39,825 nucleotides of DNA from JBCCFW01 sp039029535 (GCA_039029535.1 JBCCFW010000052.1:1-39825); one strand, 5' to 3'. Shown: positions 1 to 7,644, numbered from the stretch's first letter. Made by a program: numbers and translations. The notes: generated by a model not told the origin, from the sequence alone.

Positions 1-58
1 CGTCAGCCGGTACTACCTGATCCGAGCCCGCAACCGTCCGAACTGTCTCGGTCCGTGA
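1..58 (+). CDS. C-terminal end of a secreted-type protein (partial)
   Basis: Only the last 18 codons are inside the window, ending in TGA at 56-58. Frame 2 reads VSRYYLIRARNRPNCLGP. The string YYLIRARN resembles the last strand of fibronectin-III-like modules in secreted proteins of Myxococcota and Planctomycetota, which often end in a short Cys/Gly-containing tail. The stop lies three bases before the convergent MobB-like gene. The call rests on the protein-like sequence of a very short stretch, so no function is assigned. Confidence 0.45.
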   Translation, partial: VSRYYLIRARNRPNCLGP

Positions 59-60
59 AG

Positions 61-717
61 TCAGCCGACGATCAGCTCTTCCAGCAGCGGACCCGCCCAA
101 GCCTCGAGTGGTTCCTCGAGTCGGGCGACGACGCGGGGCACGGTAGGAGCTGCTTCCCGCACCGCTTCCGAGGCCGCCGCGTGTTCCTCTTCACCAGCCG
201 GCCGGCGCCGGCCCAGGGCCACGGGAGCATCGTTGACGATGACGATGTCGGCGCCGGCTGCGAGCTCTTGCCAGTTGTCCTTCCAGGCCCGCAGCGGAAC
301 GCAGGGGTTGTAGAGGAACACCGACACGTCGGGTCGGAGCAGCGGCTGTGCCGTGTTGCCCTCCGCGAGGATCTCGCGGTCGTCGGGAAGGAGCTCGCGG
401 ACGTGCTGGTAGGCCGCTTCGTGGGAGCCCGGACGCGCCAGGGTCCAGAGCACCGGGCGCAGCCCCGCCTCGATCATCCGTCCGGTGTCCGTGTTCTCCT
501 GGGACAGCGTCTCCTCGTCGGCGATGACCTGATGCTCGTCGTGGAGTCGCGTGCACGCGCATCGCTTCTGCGCGTCCTTCGGGCAGAACTGCCCGTCTCG
601 AAAGACGGTCGTGAACTTCAGCGCACCGAAGCGACCGGGGTGCGCCTCGGCGACCCGCGTGATGAACAGGGTCTTGCCCGATCCGTTGCCCGTTCCGGAC
701 ACGCCAATCACGCGCAC
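61..717 (-). CDS. MobB-like P-loop NTPase
   Basis: This is a 218-residue P-loop protein directly downstream of mobA. The N-terminus (VRVIGVSGTGNGSGKT) carries the nucleotide-binding loop. It is a slight variant of Walker A, since a Thr stands where the first Gly is expected. The MobB family binds GTP and assists MobA in attaching GMP to molybdopterin. Supporting features are KFTTV after the first helix, LAEGN at the place of the MobB EG motif, and the hydrophobic strand ADIVIVND. A Cys group (C45, C53, C55) sits after strand 2 and could bind metal. I chose GTG at 717, which overlaps the end of mobA by 10 bases. GTG at 711 would give a 4-base GTGA overlap and is nearly as likely. Adjacency to mobA is the strongest support for the name; another CobQ/MobB-like P-loop enzyme is possible. 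Confidence 0.75.
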   Translation of the reverse strand: MRVIGVSGTGNGSGKTLFITRVAEAHPGRFGALKFTTVFRDGQFCPKDAQKRCACTRLHDEHQVIADEETLSQENTDTGRMIEAGLRPVLWTLARPGSHEAAYQHVRELLPDDREILAEGNTAQPLLRPDVSVFLYNPCVPLRAWKDNWQELAAGADIVIVNDAPVALGRRRPAGEEEHAAASEAVREAAPTVPRVVARLEEPLEAWAGPLLEELIVG

Positions 718-1337
718 GAGCCCTCCTCGTCGACCTTCACGTCGCGCACGGCCAGCCACTCCTCGCCGCGGTTGATGTTGATGAAACTGTCGGTCGCACC
801 CTCGATGCCGAGCGTGCTCACCTCGATCTCCTCGGCGTCGACCTCGGCGAAGTAGTCGGTCACGCGACGGGTGCCGCCGCGGACCAGCTCGGCCGCGCGC
901 TCGGCGTAGGCCTGGGGGTGGACCGCGTGGAGAGGCTCGACCTGACCCCTGCGCAGCGGGACGATCACCCGCTCGGGACCCTCGAGCGCTCGCTCGACCA
1001 GGTGCTGGAGGAGCGCCCGGTTGAGGAAGGGCATGTCGCCCGCCACGGCCACGAGCCAGCCGCGATCGGTCGCCAGCAGACCCCCGGCGATGCCGCCGAG
1101 CGGTCCGGCGTTCTCCACGGGGTCGTCGACGAGCCGGACGTCGAAGGACAGCCACGGCTCTGGCTGACGCGTCGCGACCAGGAGCTCGCCGAAGAGCTCT
1201 CGGAAGAGCTCCACGGTCCGCTCGGCGATCGGCCGCCCACCGACCTCGAGGAAGGCCTTGTGAGCGCCGTCGAAGCGGCTGGCGTGCCCGCCGTCGAGGA
1301 CGAGGCCGGCGACCTGGGGGAAGAGTGGCGTGCCCAT
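708..1337 (-). CDS. mobA: Molybdenum cofactor guanylyltransferase MobA
   Basis: The 209-residue protein has the size and layout of MobA, the cytoplasmic enzyme that transfers GMP from GTP to molybdopterin to make the bis-MGD type cofactor. The N-terminal nucleotide-sugar-transferase signature is present as LVLDGGHASRF followed by AHKAFLEVGGRPI. The family usually has LAGG.S.RMG.DKA, so Asp replaces the Ala before GG, and His replaces the Asp before the conserved Lys. The metal-binding motif appears as VAGDMPFL (usually CDMPFL). NAGPLGGIAGGL and VEPLHAVHP are further typical segments. The gene is the first of a two-gene operon with the MobB-like gene and faces away from the lipoprotein gene. 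The altered loop residues make activity likely but not certain. Confidence 0.88.
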   Translation of the reverse strand: MGTPLFPQVAGLVLDGGHASRFDGAHKAFLEVGGRPIAERTVELFRELFGELLVATRQPEPWLSFDVRLVDDPVENAGPLGGIAGGLLATDRGWLVAVAGDMPFLNRALLQHLVERALEGPERVIVPLRRGQVEPLHAVHPQAYAERAAELVRGGTRRVTDYFAEVDAEEIEVSTLGIEGATDSFININRGEEWLAVRDVKVDEEGSCA

Positions 1338-1434
1338 CTCGCAACAAGATTAATGGAAAGAGCGATTCCAGCGTTGTTGACGCGAGTCTTGCCGCCCCGA
1401 TAGCGTTCCTTCTTCGAGGGGGCCGGATCGAGCC

Positions 1435-1896
1435 ATGTCTGCAATCACTTCGCGTGTCCTGGCGTCGCTGCGACGCTGTGCCCTGGCCACCGCCGCCATC
1501 GGGCTCGTCGTCTCCGCGCTCGGCTGCGGGGGCAACGACGGGGGCTCTCCGATCCCTCCGAGCACCCAGTTCGCCCAGTCCACCGTCACCCTGTGGTTGC
1601 TCGACAACACCGCCGTCCGCGGCCTGCAGGTGAACCTCCCGCTCGTCGCCGGAGTCACCGGAATCAGCGCCACGCAGCTCGGCGTCCTCTCGGGGAGCCT
1701 CTGCGAGCAGAACGTCGGAGACGGGATCGTCATCGCCTGCACGAGCCTCCCCGTCTTCGAGGTCCCGGCGCCCATCTACGAGCTGACGATCCTCCGCGAC
1801 GTGACGATCGACCTCGACGACGCGACGGCGACCCTGACCTGCGTGGGCGCCGACATCGACGGCAACACCCGCCCGCTCGCCTGCGAGCTGCGCTGA
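1435..1896 (+). CDS. Predicted lipoprotein, cohesin-like fold possible
   Basis: The 153-residue protein has a basic N-terminus, a hydrophobic stretch (residues 17-29) and a lipobox-like ALG-C with C31 followed by GGNDGG, a flexible tether. It should be lipidated and anchored in the envelope. The mature part is rich in beta-strand patterns (STVTLWLLDN, RGLQVNLPL, IYELTILRDVTIDL) and contains four Cys. The order VRGLQ, then an extracellular-style strand set, then a final LTCVGADIDGN is reminiscent of cohesin-like domains of secreted proteins; that is a weak resemblance. A possible promoter is TTGACG (1377-1382), an 18-base spacer and TAGCGT (1401-1406). The -10 matches consensus at only three positions. 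The gene stands alone, divergent from mobA. Confidence 0.75.
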   Translation: MSAITSRVLASLRRCALATAAIGLVVSALGCGGNDGGSPIPPSTQFAQSTVTLWLLDNTAVRGLQVNLPLVAGVTGISATQLGVLSGSLCEQNVGDGIVIACTSLPVFEVPAPIYELTILRDVTIDLDDATATLTCVGADIDGNTRPLACELR

Positions 1897-2030
1897 GCCC
1901 GGGGCCGAGCCGGCCCTTCGACGAGGCTCCGGGGAGGGACGTCCGCGTCCCACTCTGTTCTTGAGGCCCTCCCGGGCCGGGCCGATGTGGACTTCGTGAC
2001 CGGTGTTCCTGCCGGCAGCCGGAGTCCGTC

Positions 2031-2492
2031 ATGCCCACTCTCGCAACCAGCACGCCGTCGAGTGAAGACGTCGAACGACGGGTCGCCGTCCTCTCGGCGC
2101 TGGTGGGCGAGCTCCGCGGTCGGCGGGTGCTCGTGGCCGGTGGTGGTCCTCTCGCCGCCCGGCTGCTCGAGCAGCAGCCCGACGAGCTCGCCGCGTGCGA
2201 GGTGCCGGCGGAGCCTGAGGGCGCCCGTTTCCTTCCCGGCACCATGGCCGCCGGTTGGAAGTGGCATCCCCGGGAGGTCGTCGTGCTCGCCACCGGCTCC
2301 GGGGACGTGGCCGATCCCTTCCCGGAGATCGCCGCCGCCTGTCGCCTGGCGACCGAGCGCGTGGTCGCCTACTTCGCAGGCCACGACCCGGCGCGCATCG
2401 AGCGTCTCTTCCGCCTGGCGGGAGCGGAGCCCTTGAGGACCGACCAGGTGCCGGGAGGCACGGTCCACGTGGCGCGGCCGCCCGCGGGCTAG
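2031..2492 (+). CDS. Unrecognised 153-residue protein, Rossmann-like N-terminus
   Basis: I do not recognise the family. ATG at 2031 is preceded by CCGGAG at ribosome-binding distance. Residues 28-45 read LRGRRVLVAGGGPLAARL, a beta-strand followed by a glycine-rich turn and a helix as in nucleotide-binding Rossmann folds. REVVVLATGSGD and RVVAYFAGHDPARIERLF look like further strand-turn-helix units. No catalytic motif can be identified, and there is no signal peptide or membrane segment. The gene converges on the response regulator gene 82 bases downstream. A small SAM- or NAD-binding-like protein is conceivable, but nothing in the sequence settles it. Confidence 0.65.
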   Translation: MPTLATSTPSSEDVERRVAVLSALVGELRGRRVLVAGGGPLAARLLEQQPDELAACEVPAEPEGARFLPGTMAAGWKWHPREVVVLATGSGDVADPFPEIAAACRLATERVVAYFAGHDPARIERLFRLAGAEPLRTDQVPGGTVHVARPPAG

Positions 2493-2574
2493 GTCGGGCG
2501 GGGGAGAGGTCTCGCGGGCCTGGCCTGCGCCCGTTCCCGCCGAGGAGGCCGGGGAGCCAGGACGAGACCGCGCG

Positions 2575-3030
2575 CTACCGGAGGAGGGCGTCGGCGGCCC
2601 GGAGCGCTTCCTTCACCGTGATGATGAGGTCGGTGTTGTCCCAGGGCTTGGTGAGGTAGCGGAAGACGCCGCAGCTCTCGTAGGCGTGATTGAAGGTCCG
2701 GGAGTCACCGTAGGCCGTCATGAGGATGGTCGGCGTGCGCGGCGAGCTCGCTCGCACGTGGCGCAGGACGTCCAGGCCGTTCATCTGCGGCATCTTCTGG
2801 TCCGAGATGACGAGGTCGTAGGGCGACGAGTCGATGCGGCCCACGGCATCGACGGGATTGGCGCAGGTCTCCACGTCGACTTCGAGCACGTTGAAGAGAC
2901 GGCTGAGAGCGAAGAGCACGTGAGCCTCGTCATCCACGACGAGGATGCGCTTCCGCGTCTTCTCGACGAGCTCGGAGCCCTCCTTCTCGTCGCGTTCGAT
3001 GAGTCGTGCAGTGTCCAGGGCGAGCGTCAT
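2575..3030 (-). CDS. Single-domain response regulator (CheY-like receiver)
   Basis: The 151-residue protein has a 26-residue N-terminal extension and one receiver domain with no output domain. Visible receiver residues are the acidic pair D33-D34 (VVDDE), phospho-acceptor D77 in VISDQKMP, T105 in ILMTAYGD and K128 in YLTKPWD. The KPWD ending is typical of receivers related to RpfG-type regulators. The start at 3030 is chosen because GGAGG lies nine bases upstream; an in-frame ATG at 3114 gives a non-globular extension. It presumably relays phosphorylation from a histidine kinase outside the window to a partner protein. The nearest candidate partner is the pilus ATPase about 1.6 kb away, which is inference only. 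Confidence 0.92.
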   Translation of the reverse strand: MTLALDTARLIERDEKEGSELVEKTRKRILVVDDEAHVLFALSRLFNVLEVDVETCANPVDAVGRIDSSPYDLVISDQKMPQMNGLDVLRHVRASSPRTPTILMTAYGDSRTFNHAYESCGVFRYLTKPWDNTDLIITVKEALRAADALLR

Positions 3031-3365
3031 TCCGACCTCCGGGGCCGGGTGTCTGGGACCGGCCGTCGGAGAGAAGGAGAGCAAGGTGGATGCCAGGAGA
3101 CCAGGCCGGCTCAACTCGACCGGAAGAGCTGCCGAGAGAGGTTTGGAGACCCGATGAGCCTCGATGGGGCGTCAGCGGGGTGACGGGCCCGAACCCGGCT
3201 CCAATCGGGCTGGGAATGGCTCCAAGCCAACGTTGCGCCTCGATGATCTTCCGTCTACGATGTCGGCCCGGGACGGTCGCGTGGCGATTCGCTCCCGTCG
3301 CTTTCTCTCCCCCAGCCTCGACCGTCCCACCGGGTGTTCGACCACCTGGCCGCGGAGCCGAGACC
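3031..3365. other. Non-coding divergent region, response regulator / coiled-coil gene
   Basis: This 335-base stretch separates the divergently transcribed response regulator and the coiled-coil gene. It must hold promoters for both, but I see no convincing -35/-10 pair, no clear inverted repeat and no protein-like reading frame. The frame upstream of 3366 is open on the plus strand, but its residues look non-globular. Confidence 0.4.
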
Positions 3366-3809
3366 TTGCCAGCGCGCAAGACCAAGAAGACCAGCACGAA
3401 GAAGACCGGTCGCACCACGAAGGTGTCGACGCGGCGTACCGCGAGCTCATCGCGGGATCAGGAGGAAGATCGTCCAGTGGCCAAGAAGAAGCTCTCGACC
3501 ATGACCGTGACCGCGCTCGACATCGATCGAGCGGTTCGTGAGGAGGTGACCGAGTGGTTCACTTCCAACCGCAAGGGGCTCGAAACGGTCTTCCGTCGCG
3601 TGGCCGACCAGGTCCGCGAGGAGCTCGAGCTGGCCTGGCAGGATCGTCTCGAGGAAGAGCGCGAGAAGGCGCAGCTCGAGATCCGTCGTTACGCCGAGGA
3701 GACCGCCGCCCTGCGCGAGCGCGCCCGCAACCAGGAAGAGGAAATCAAGCGGATGAAGTCCGTCCTCGGCATGGTGCGGAACCAGGTTTCGGAAGAAACC
3801 TACGAGTGA
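3366..3809 (+). CDS. Lys-rich, coiled-coil protein of unknown function
   Basis: If translation starts at TTG 3366, the product has 147 residues. Residues 1-40 are a basic tail of Lys/Thr/Arg (KTKKTSTKKTGRTTK) like histone-H1-type tails. Residues 55-147 are an acidic/basic amphipathic helix rich in Glu, Arg and Ala (RVADQVREELELAWQDRLEEER), a probable coiled coil. GTG at 3477 is an alternative start with AGGAGG eleven bases upstream; it would give a 111-residue protein beginning VAKKKLSTMT. I prefer the longer form because the Lys-rich codon pattern continues in frame, but the choice is open. No enzyme motif is visible. DNA or RNA binding by the tail is possible. Confidence 0.6.
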   Translation: MPARKTKKTSTKKTGRTTKVSTRRTASSSRDQEEDRPVAKKKLSTMTVTALDIDRAVREEVTEWFTSNRKGLETVFRRVADQVREELELAWQDRLEEEREKAQLEIRRYAEETAALRERARNQEEEIKRMKSVLGMVRNQVSEETYE

Positions 3810-3857
3810 GACGCTCGACCCGGGGCTCTGACTCAGACCGAGTCGGGAGCCCCGGAG

Positions 3858-3887
3858 TTGACGTAACACCGTGCACGGCGTGATGAT
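3858..3887 (+). promoter_or_regulatory. Candidate promoter for the zinc-ribbon gene
   Basis: TTGACG (3858-3863) and GATGAT (3882-3887) are separated by 18 bases. The first hexamer matches the sigma-70 -35 consensus at five of six positions and the second matches the -10 at four of six. Transcription would begin just within the hairpin that abuts the start codon at 3920. Confidence 0.35.
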
Positions 3888-3888
3888 T

Positions 3889-3919
3889 GGGGCCGAGCCT
3901 TCGTCGAAGGGACGGTCCC
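3889..3919 (+). promoter_or_regulatory. Hairpin ending exactly at the zinc-ribbon gene start codon
   Basis: The 31 bases can fold as an outer stem GGGGCC/GGTCCC (one G-T pair), a symmetrical internal loop GAG/GAC, an inner stem CCTTC/GAAGG and a GTC loop. The last paired base lies immediately before ATG 3920, and the purine-rich AAGGGACGG that could act as ribosome-binding site is inside the right arm. The structure could therefore mask translation initiation. A similar hairpin preceded by the same ATGATT lies at 9529-9562. Confidence 0.5.
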
Positions 3920-4240
3920 ATGCTCGCCGACCTGACCATCACCTGCGTGGAGTGCGGTGTCGAATTCGTCTTCGGTAGCGAGGAGCAGTCCTTCTACCAG
4001 GCGCAGGGGTTCAAGCGCGCCCCCCGACGCTGTCGGGGTTGTCGCCGTCACCGCAAGGCACGGGATCGGGGTGAGGCCGTGGCTCCTCGCCAGGCAGCCT
4101 CGACCGAGCCTCGACGCTACGAGGTGAACTGCTCGGGCTGCGGCATCCCCACCCGCGTCCCCTTCCGGCCCGACCCGGCCCGTCCGGCCTTCTGCCGCAC
4201 CTGCTACTCCAGCCGCCGCACCGTCGCCGGCCGCAGGTAG
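3920..4240 (+). CDS. Double zinc-ribbon protein
   Basis: The 106-residue basic protein has two CxxC...CxxC ribbons: C9/C12 with C38/C41, and C71/C74 with C92/C95. The first module reads CVECGVEFVFGSEEQSFY followed by PRRCRGCRRHRK, the pattern of the probable zinc-ribbon family in which a Gln/Phe/Tyr segment precedes the second Cys pair. The second module has VPFRPDPARPAFCRTC, another known small ribbon pattern in bacterial proteins. Together they suggest a nucleic-acid- or protein-binding adaptor; no catalytic domain is present. An ATG at 3887 is possible but would begin inside the -10-like sequence, so 3920 is preferred. Confidence 0.85.
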   Translation: MLADLTITCVECGVEFVFGSEEQSFYQAQGFKRAPRRCRGCRRHRKARDRGEAVAPRQAASTEPRRYEVNCSGCGIPTRVPFRPDPARPAFCRTCYSSRRTVAGRR

Positions 4241-4315
4241 GGGGCTCAGCTCTAGCGGCCGTCGCCCCGAAGTCGGCTCGCAGAGATCTAGCTCCCTCGG
4301 CCGATGCGCTCCCTG

Positions 4316-4340
4316 GAGCGACGCCTGCTCCGGTAGGCGA
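4316..4340 (+). repeat. Intergenic repeat A, copy 1
   Basis: The 25 bases GAGCGACGCCTGCTCCGGTA + GGCGA recur at 4558-4582 with one change (G to A at the twelfth base). The core GCCTGCTCCGGTAGGC can pair at its ends. Confidence 0.7.
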
Positions 4341-4370
4341 CGCATGGATTCGCTCGCAGCTTCCACGACG

Positions 4371-4397
4371 AATCGGTTAGCAGGGATTTCGTGCCCT
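4371..4397 (+). repeat. Intergenic repeat B, copy 1
   Basis: AATCGGTTAGCAGGGATTTC + GTGCCCT recurs at 4518-4544 with one T to C change. It includes an AGGG/CCCT palindrome that could form a short hairpin. Confidence 0.7.
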
Positions 4398-4517
4398 GGC
4401 GACGAGCCAGGAGTGGGCTTGAGAGCCGGCAATCACCGCGTGGTGATGCGAAGGATCGGCGATGGAACGTCCTTCCTGGCGAGGCCCGACGAGCGAGCGA
4501 ACCGGCCGTCGCTACGA

Positions 4518-4544
4518 AATCGGTTAGCAGGGACTTCGTGCCCT
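4518..4544 (+). repeat. Intergenic repeat B, copy 2
   Basis: This matches 4371-4397 at 26 of 27 positions. A related inverted sequence (GCTAACCGAT) occurs at the very 3-prime end of pilB near 4617. Confidence 0.7.
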
Positions 4545-4557
4545 CGGTAGGAACGAG

Positions 4558-4582
4558 GAGCGACGCCTACTCCGGTAGGCGA
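4558..4582 (+). repeat. Intergenic repeat A, copy 2
   Basis: This matches 4316-4340 at 24 of 25 positions. Here repeat A follows repeat B, whereas in the first pair A precedes B. Confidence 0.7.
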
Positions 4583-4617
4583 GCGACGAAGTGACACCCC
4601 GAGGGTGCGAAAGACCG

Positions 4618-7350
4618 CTAACCGATGGTTTCGCGGATGACCTCTTCGCAACTCGTGACGCCGTCCTTGATCTTGGCCAACCCCGCCTGACGCATGGTGT
4701 CCATGCCATCGCGCACCGCGAGATCCTTGATCTCCATCTGCGATGCGTTGCAAAGGATGAGCTCACGGATCGCGTCGTTGACGCGCAGCACCTCGAAGAG
4801 GCCCACGCGACCCCGGTAACCGGAGTCCTCGCAGTTCGGGCAGCCGCCGCCGATCTGCGGCTGGACCTGCGGTGCAGCTTCCGGGGCGAAGCCCATCTGC
4901 ACGAGCTGCTCGAGCCGGATCTCCGTGTCGGGCCGGTTGCAGTTGTCGCAGACGCGACGTACCAGGCGCTGGGCCACGACGGCGTGGAGCGAGCTCGCGA
5001 TGAGGAAGGGCTCGACGCCCATGTTCGTCAGTCGGTTCACGCAAGCCGGGGCGTCGTTGGTGTGCAGCGTCGACAGCACCATGTGTCCCGTCAACGCGGC
5101 CTTGATCGCGATCTCTGCCGTCTCGAAGTCGCGGATCTCACCCACGAGGATGACGTTTGGATCCTGACGCAGGAAGGACCGCAGCGCCGCCGCGAAGTTG
5201 AGACCGATGCTCTCGACTGCCTGCACCTGGTTGAGACCAGCCGTGCTGAACTCGACCGGATCTTCGCAGGTCATGATGTTGACGTCGGGCTGGTTGACGT
5301 CGGCGAGGGCGGAGTAGAGCGTGTTCGTCTTGCCGCAGCCGGACGGGCCGACCACCAGCACCATGCCGTACGGCCGGTGAATCGCCTCGCGGAACCAGGA
5401 CATGGGCTCGGGATCGAAGCCGAGCTTCACCATGTCGAGCTGGATCTTGTCGCGATCGAGGATGCGCAGGACCATCTTCTCGCCGAAGACGGTCGGCATC
5501 GTGGAGATGCGGAAGTCGATCGGCGCCTTGTCCTTGAGCAGGCGCAGGCGCCCGTCCTGCGGGAGCCGCCGCTCGGAGATGTCCATCCGCCCCATGATCT
5601 TGATCCGTGAGGTGACCGGATCGCGGAACTTGAGCGGCAGCTTCATGACTTCGCGAAGCTGGCCGTCGACGCGGATGCGAACGCGGATGTCGTCCTCGTA
5701 GGGCTCGAGGTGGATGTCCGAGCCCCGTGAGTTCAGGGCGTTGAGGATGAGCCCGTTGACCAGGCGGACGATCGGTCCCTGCTCCGAGGCGTTGGCGGCG
5801 TCGAGGTCGTTGAGACCCTCGAACTCCTCGCGCTCCTCCACGTCGTCCAGGTCGATGTCCTCGAGGTCTTCGAGGAGCTCGGCCATGCCGTCTTCGTCCG
5901 GCGTGTAGAGGATGAAGAGACCCGCCTCGATCTGCTCGGGCGTGGCCGGGTACACCTCGCAGGTCAGGCCCGACGCGAACTCCACCGCCTCGACGGCGAA
6001 GGTGTCGTTGGGCTGCTCCATGGCCACCTGGAGGATCTTGTCTCGCCGCAGCACCGCGACGATGCGGTAGTTGCGGGCGAGCTTTTCCGGGATGAGCTTG
6101 GCGAGCTTGCGATCGAGCTCGCCCCAGGCCTCGGCGACGATCTCCTTGGCCTGATCGCGGTCGGTCATCTCGACGGCGAGACCGGTCTTCGGTCCACCCT
6201 CCTGACCGCCGGCGCTGAGGTTCGGAGACGGACCGACGCCGGCCTGCTCCTCGAGCTCGGACTGGCTCATCTTGCTGTCGCCGTCCGCAGGAGCGGCCGG
6301 GGCTGCGTCACCGAGGTCGAGGCTCAGCGTGCCCCCACCACCGCCGTCTCCTCCGGCTTGCTGCTCGAGCTGGCCCTGGGTCAGCAGGCCGTCGGAGCCA
6401 GACGCTTCGGCGTCGGGCGCTGCGCCCATGCCACCGAGGTCGAGCGACAGGTTGCCGCCCGGTGGTGGACCGCTCGTCGCAGGAGCCGCGCTCGCCGCGG
6501 CGGCGGCCGGGGCGGGGGCGCCGCCACCGCCACCCGAGCCGAGCAGGTCGTCGAGGCTCTGCACCGGGCTGGCGGCCGGCTCGGCCGGTGCCGGCGCTGC
6601 CGGGCTGGCGGGCGTGGCAGCCTGGGGCTCGGGCGCTCCGGCTTCCGGTGCTGCCGGGGCGGCGGCCGGAGCCACGGCCTTCTTCGCATGGACGCGCGTG
6701 ATGGCGCGCTCGATGTCGGGCCACGGCGCTTCGACCATCCGGGCCTTGAGACCGGTGGCGAGCTCGATGGCGCGACGGGTCTTGTCGAGGTCGTCAGCGG
6801 CACAGGCGACGGTGACCTCGTTGCCCTCGCGATCGACCGGGATGCAGCGATAGGTGCGGGCGGCTTCCTCGGTGATGAGCTTGCCGATGAAGGGAAGCAC
6901 CGAGGTGAGGAGCTTGCTGGGGCCCTGCGGGTAGAAGCTGTCGAGGGCGGTCCGGACGGTGGAGAAGCTAGCGACGACCGGCTGGACGTCGAGCTCGCTC
7001 TGCTTGCGGATGGCCTGCACCGTGCTGATGTCGGTGGGGTCGGCCATCAGGAGGATGAGGGTCTTGCCCGCCTTTTCCAGCGGGACCACGCCGCACTTGC
7101 GGGCGATGACCTCGGGCACCAGCGCGGTGACCTTGGGGTTGGGCGCGGGCATCCGGGCGAGAGAGAAGCCGGGGATGCCGAAGTGCTTGCCGAGGACGTC
7201 GGCGAGCCCGTCCTCGTCGATGTAGGAGAGGCTCAGCAGGGCCTCGTCGAGAGGCTGGTTGCGGGACTGCGCCAGGCGTCGGGCCGCCTCGACGTGCTCG
7301 AGTCCCATGCGATTGGCCTCGAGGAGGATCTTGCCTAGGTCAACAGTCAT
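4618..7350 (-). CDS. pilB: PilB/GspE-type secretion ATPase with extended N-terminus
   Basis: This 910-residue cytoplasmic ATPase would power type IV pilus extension or type II secretion. Residues 1-145 form an MshEN (GspE N-terminal) domain, residues about 150-225 look like a second, and residues about 395-485 a third. Between them (226-390) lies a Pro/Ala/Gly-rich linker containing paired motifs: NLSLDLGG and TLSLDLGD, and LTQGQLEQQAG and MSQSELEEQAG. The catalytic part has SDIHLEP (544-550), Walker A GPSGCGKT (668-675), Asp box TCEDPVE, Walker B NVILVGEIRD (732-741), the His box STLHTNDA and a zinc site with C801, C804, C837 and C840. Typical PilB is about 570 residues, so the extra length comes from the duplicated N-terminal modules and linker. 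No other pilus gene is in the window, so a GspE role cannot be excluded. Confidence 0.93.
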   Translation of the reverse strand: MTVDLGKILLEANRMGLEHVEAARRLAQSRNQPLDEALLSLSYIDEDGLADVLGKHFGIPGFSLARMPAPNPKVTALVPEVIARKCGVVPLEKAGKTLILLMADPTDISTVQAIRKQSELDVQPVVASFSTVRTALDSFYPQGPSKLLTSVLPFIGKLITEEAARTYRCIPVDREGNEVTVACAADDLDKTRRAIELATGLKARMVEAPWPDIERAITRVHAKKAVAPAAAPAAPEAGAPEPQAATPASPAAPAPAEPAASPVQSLDDLLGSGGGGGAPAPAAAAASAAPATSGPPPGGNLSLDLGGMGAAPDAEASGSDGLLTQGQLEQQAGGDGGGGGTLSLDLGDAAPAAPADGDSKMSQSELEEQAGVGPSPNLSAGGQEGGPKTGLAVEMTDRDQAKEIVAEAWGELDRKLAKLIPEKLARNYRIVAVLRRDKILQVAMEQPNDTFAVEAVEFASGLTCEVYPATPEQIEAGLFILYTPDEDGMAELLEDLEDIDLDDVEEREEFEGLNDLDAANASEQGPIVRLVNGLILNALNSRGSDIHLEPYEDDIRVRIRVDGQLREVMKLPLKFRDPVTSRIKIMGRMDISERRLPQDGRLRLLKDKAPIDFRISTMPTVFGEKMVLRILDRDKIQLDMVKLGFDPEPMSWFREAIHRPYGMVLVVGPSGCGKTNTLYSALADVNQPDVNIMTCEDPVEFSTAGLNQVQAVESIGLNFAAALRSFLRQDPNVILVGEIRDFETAEIAIKAALTGHMVLSTLHTNDAPACVNRLTNMGVEPFLIASSLHAVVAQRLVRRVCDNCNRPDTEIRLEQLVQMGFAPEAAPQVQPQIGGGCPNCEDSGYRGRVGLFEVLRVNDAIRELILCNASQMEIKDLAVRDGMDTMRQAGLAKIKDGVTSCEEVIRETIG

Positions 7351-7644
7351 TCGGGAGCCACTCTCCGGCGGGTGATTGCGATGTCAGTCCCGGGCTACGA
7401 GATCGATGATCTCGAACCGAGCACGGGTCACGGCAGGCATGACGCGCGGCGTCGGTCAGCTTCCCCTGTTCCTCGGCGAGGCGAGTCGAATCTAATGCCT
7501 CCCCAGGGGGAGATCAAGCTGGCCAGCCCCCTGGTGCGGTGACTGGAATTCCTGCGATTTCAGCACTTTCTCCACGTGAGGCGGGCTTGAATGCCCGGTC
7601 CCGTCCGGCCGTCTCCAAGTCATGGGGGGACGGGGGACGAGACC

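Larger units (their letters stand above)
4241..4617. other. Non-coding region with two repeat pairs
   Basis: This 377-base gap lies between the zinc-ribbon gene and the convergent pilB. It contains two copies each of a 25-base and a 27-base repeat (annotated separately) in the order A-B then B-A. It also contains a small hairpin, ATCACC-GCGT-GGTGAT, near 4434. I see no protein-like frame and no RNA gene. The arrangement resembles an intergenic interspersed repeat rather than a coding remnant. Confidence 0.6.

Noticed and set aside
718..1953. Long open minus-strand frame continuing upstream of the MobB-like gene
   Set aside because: It is antisense or out of frame to mobA and the lipoprotein gene, and its product is Arg/Pro-rich low-complexity sequence.
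4591..5610. Plus-strand open frame of about 340 codons inside pilB
   Set aside because: It is antisense to the conserved ATPase core; long antisense frames are expected at this GC content.
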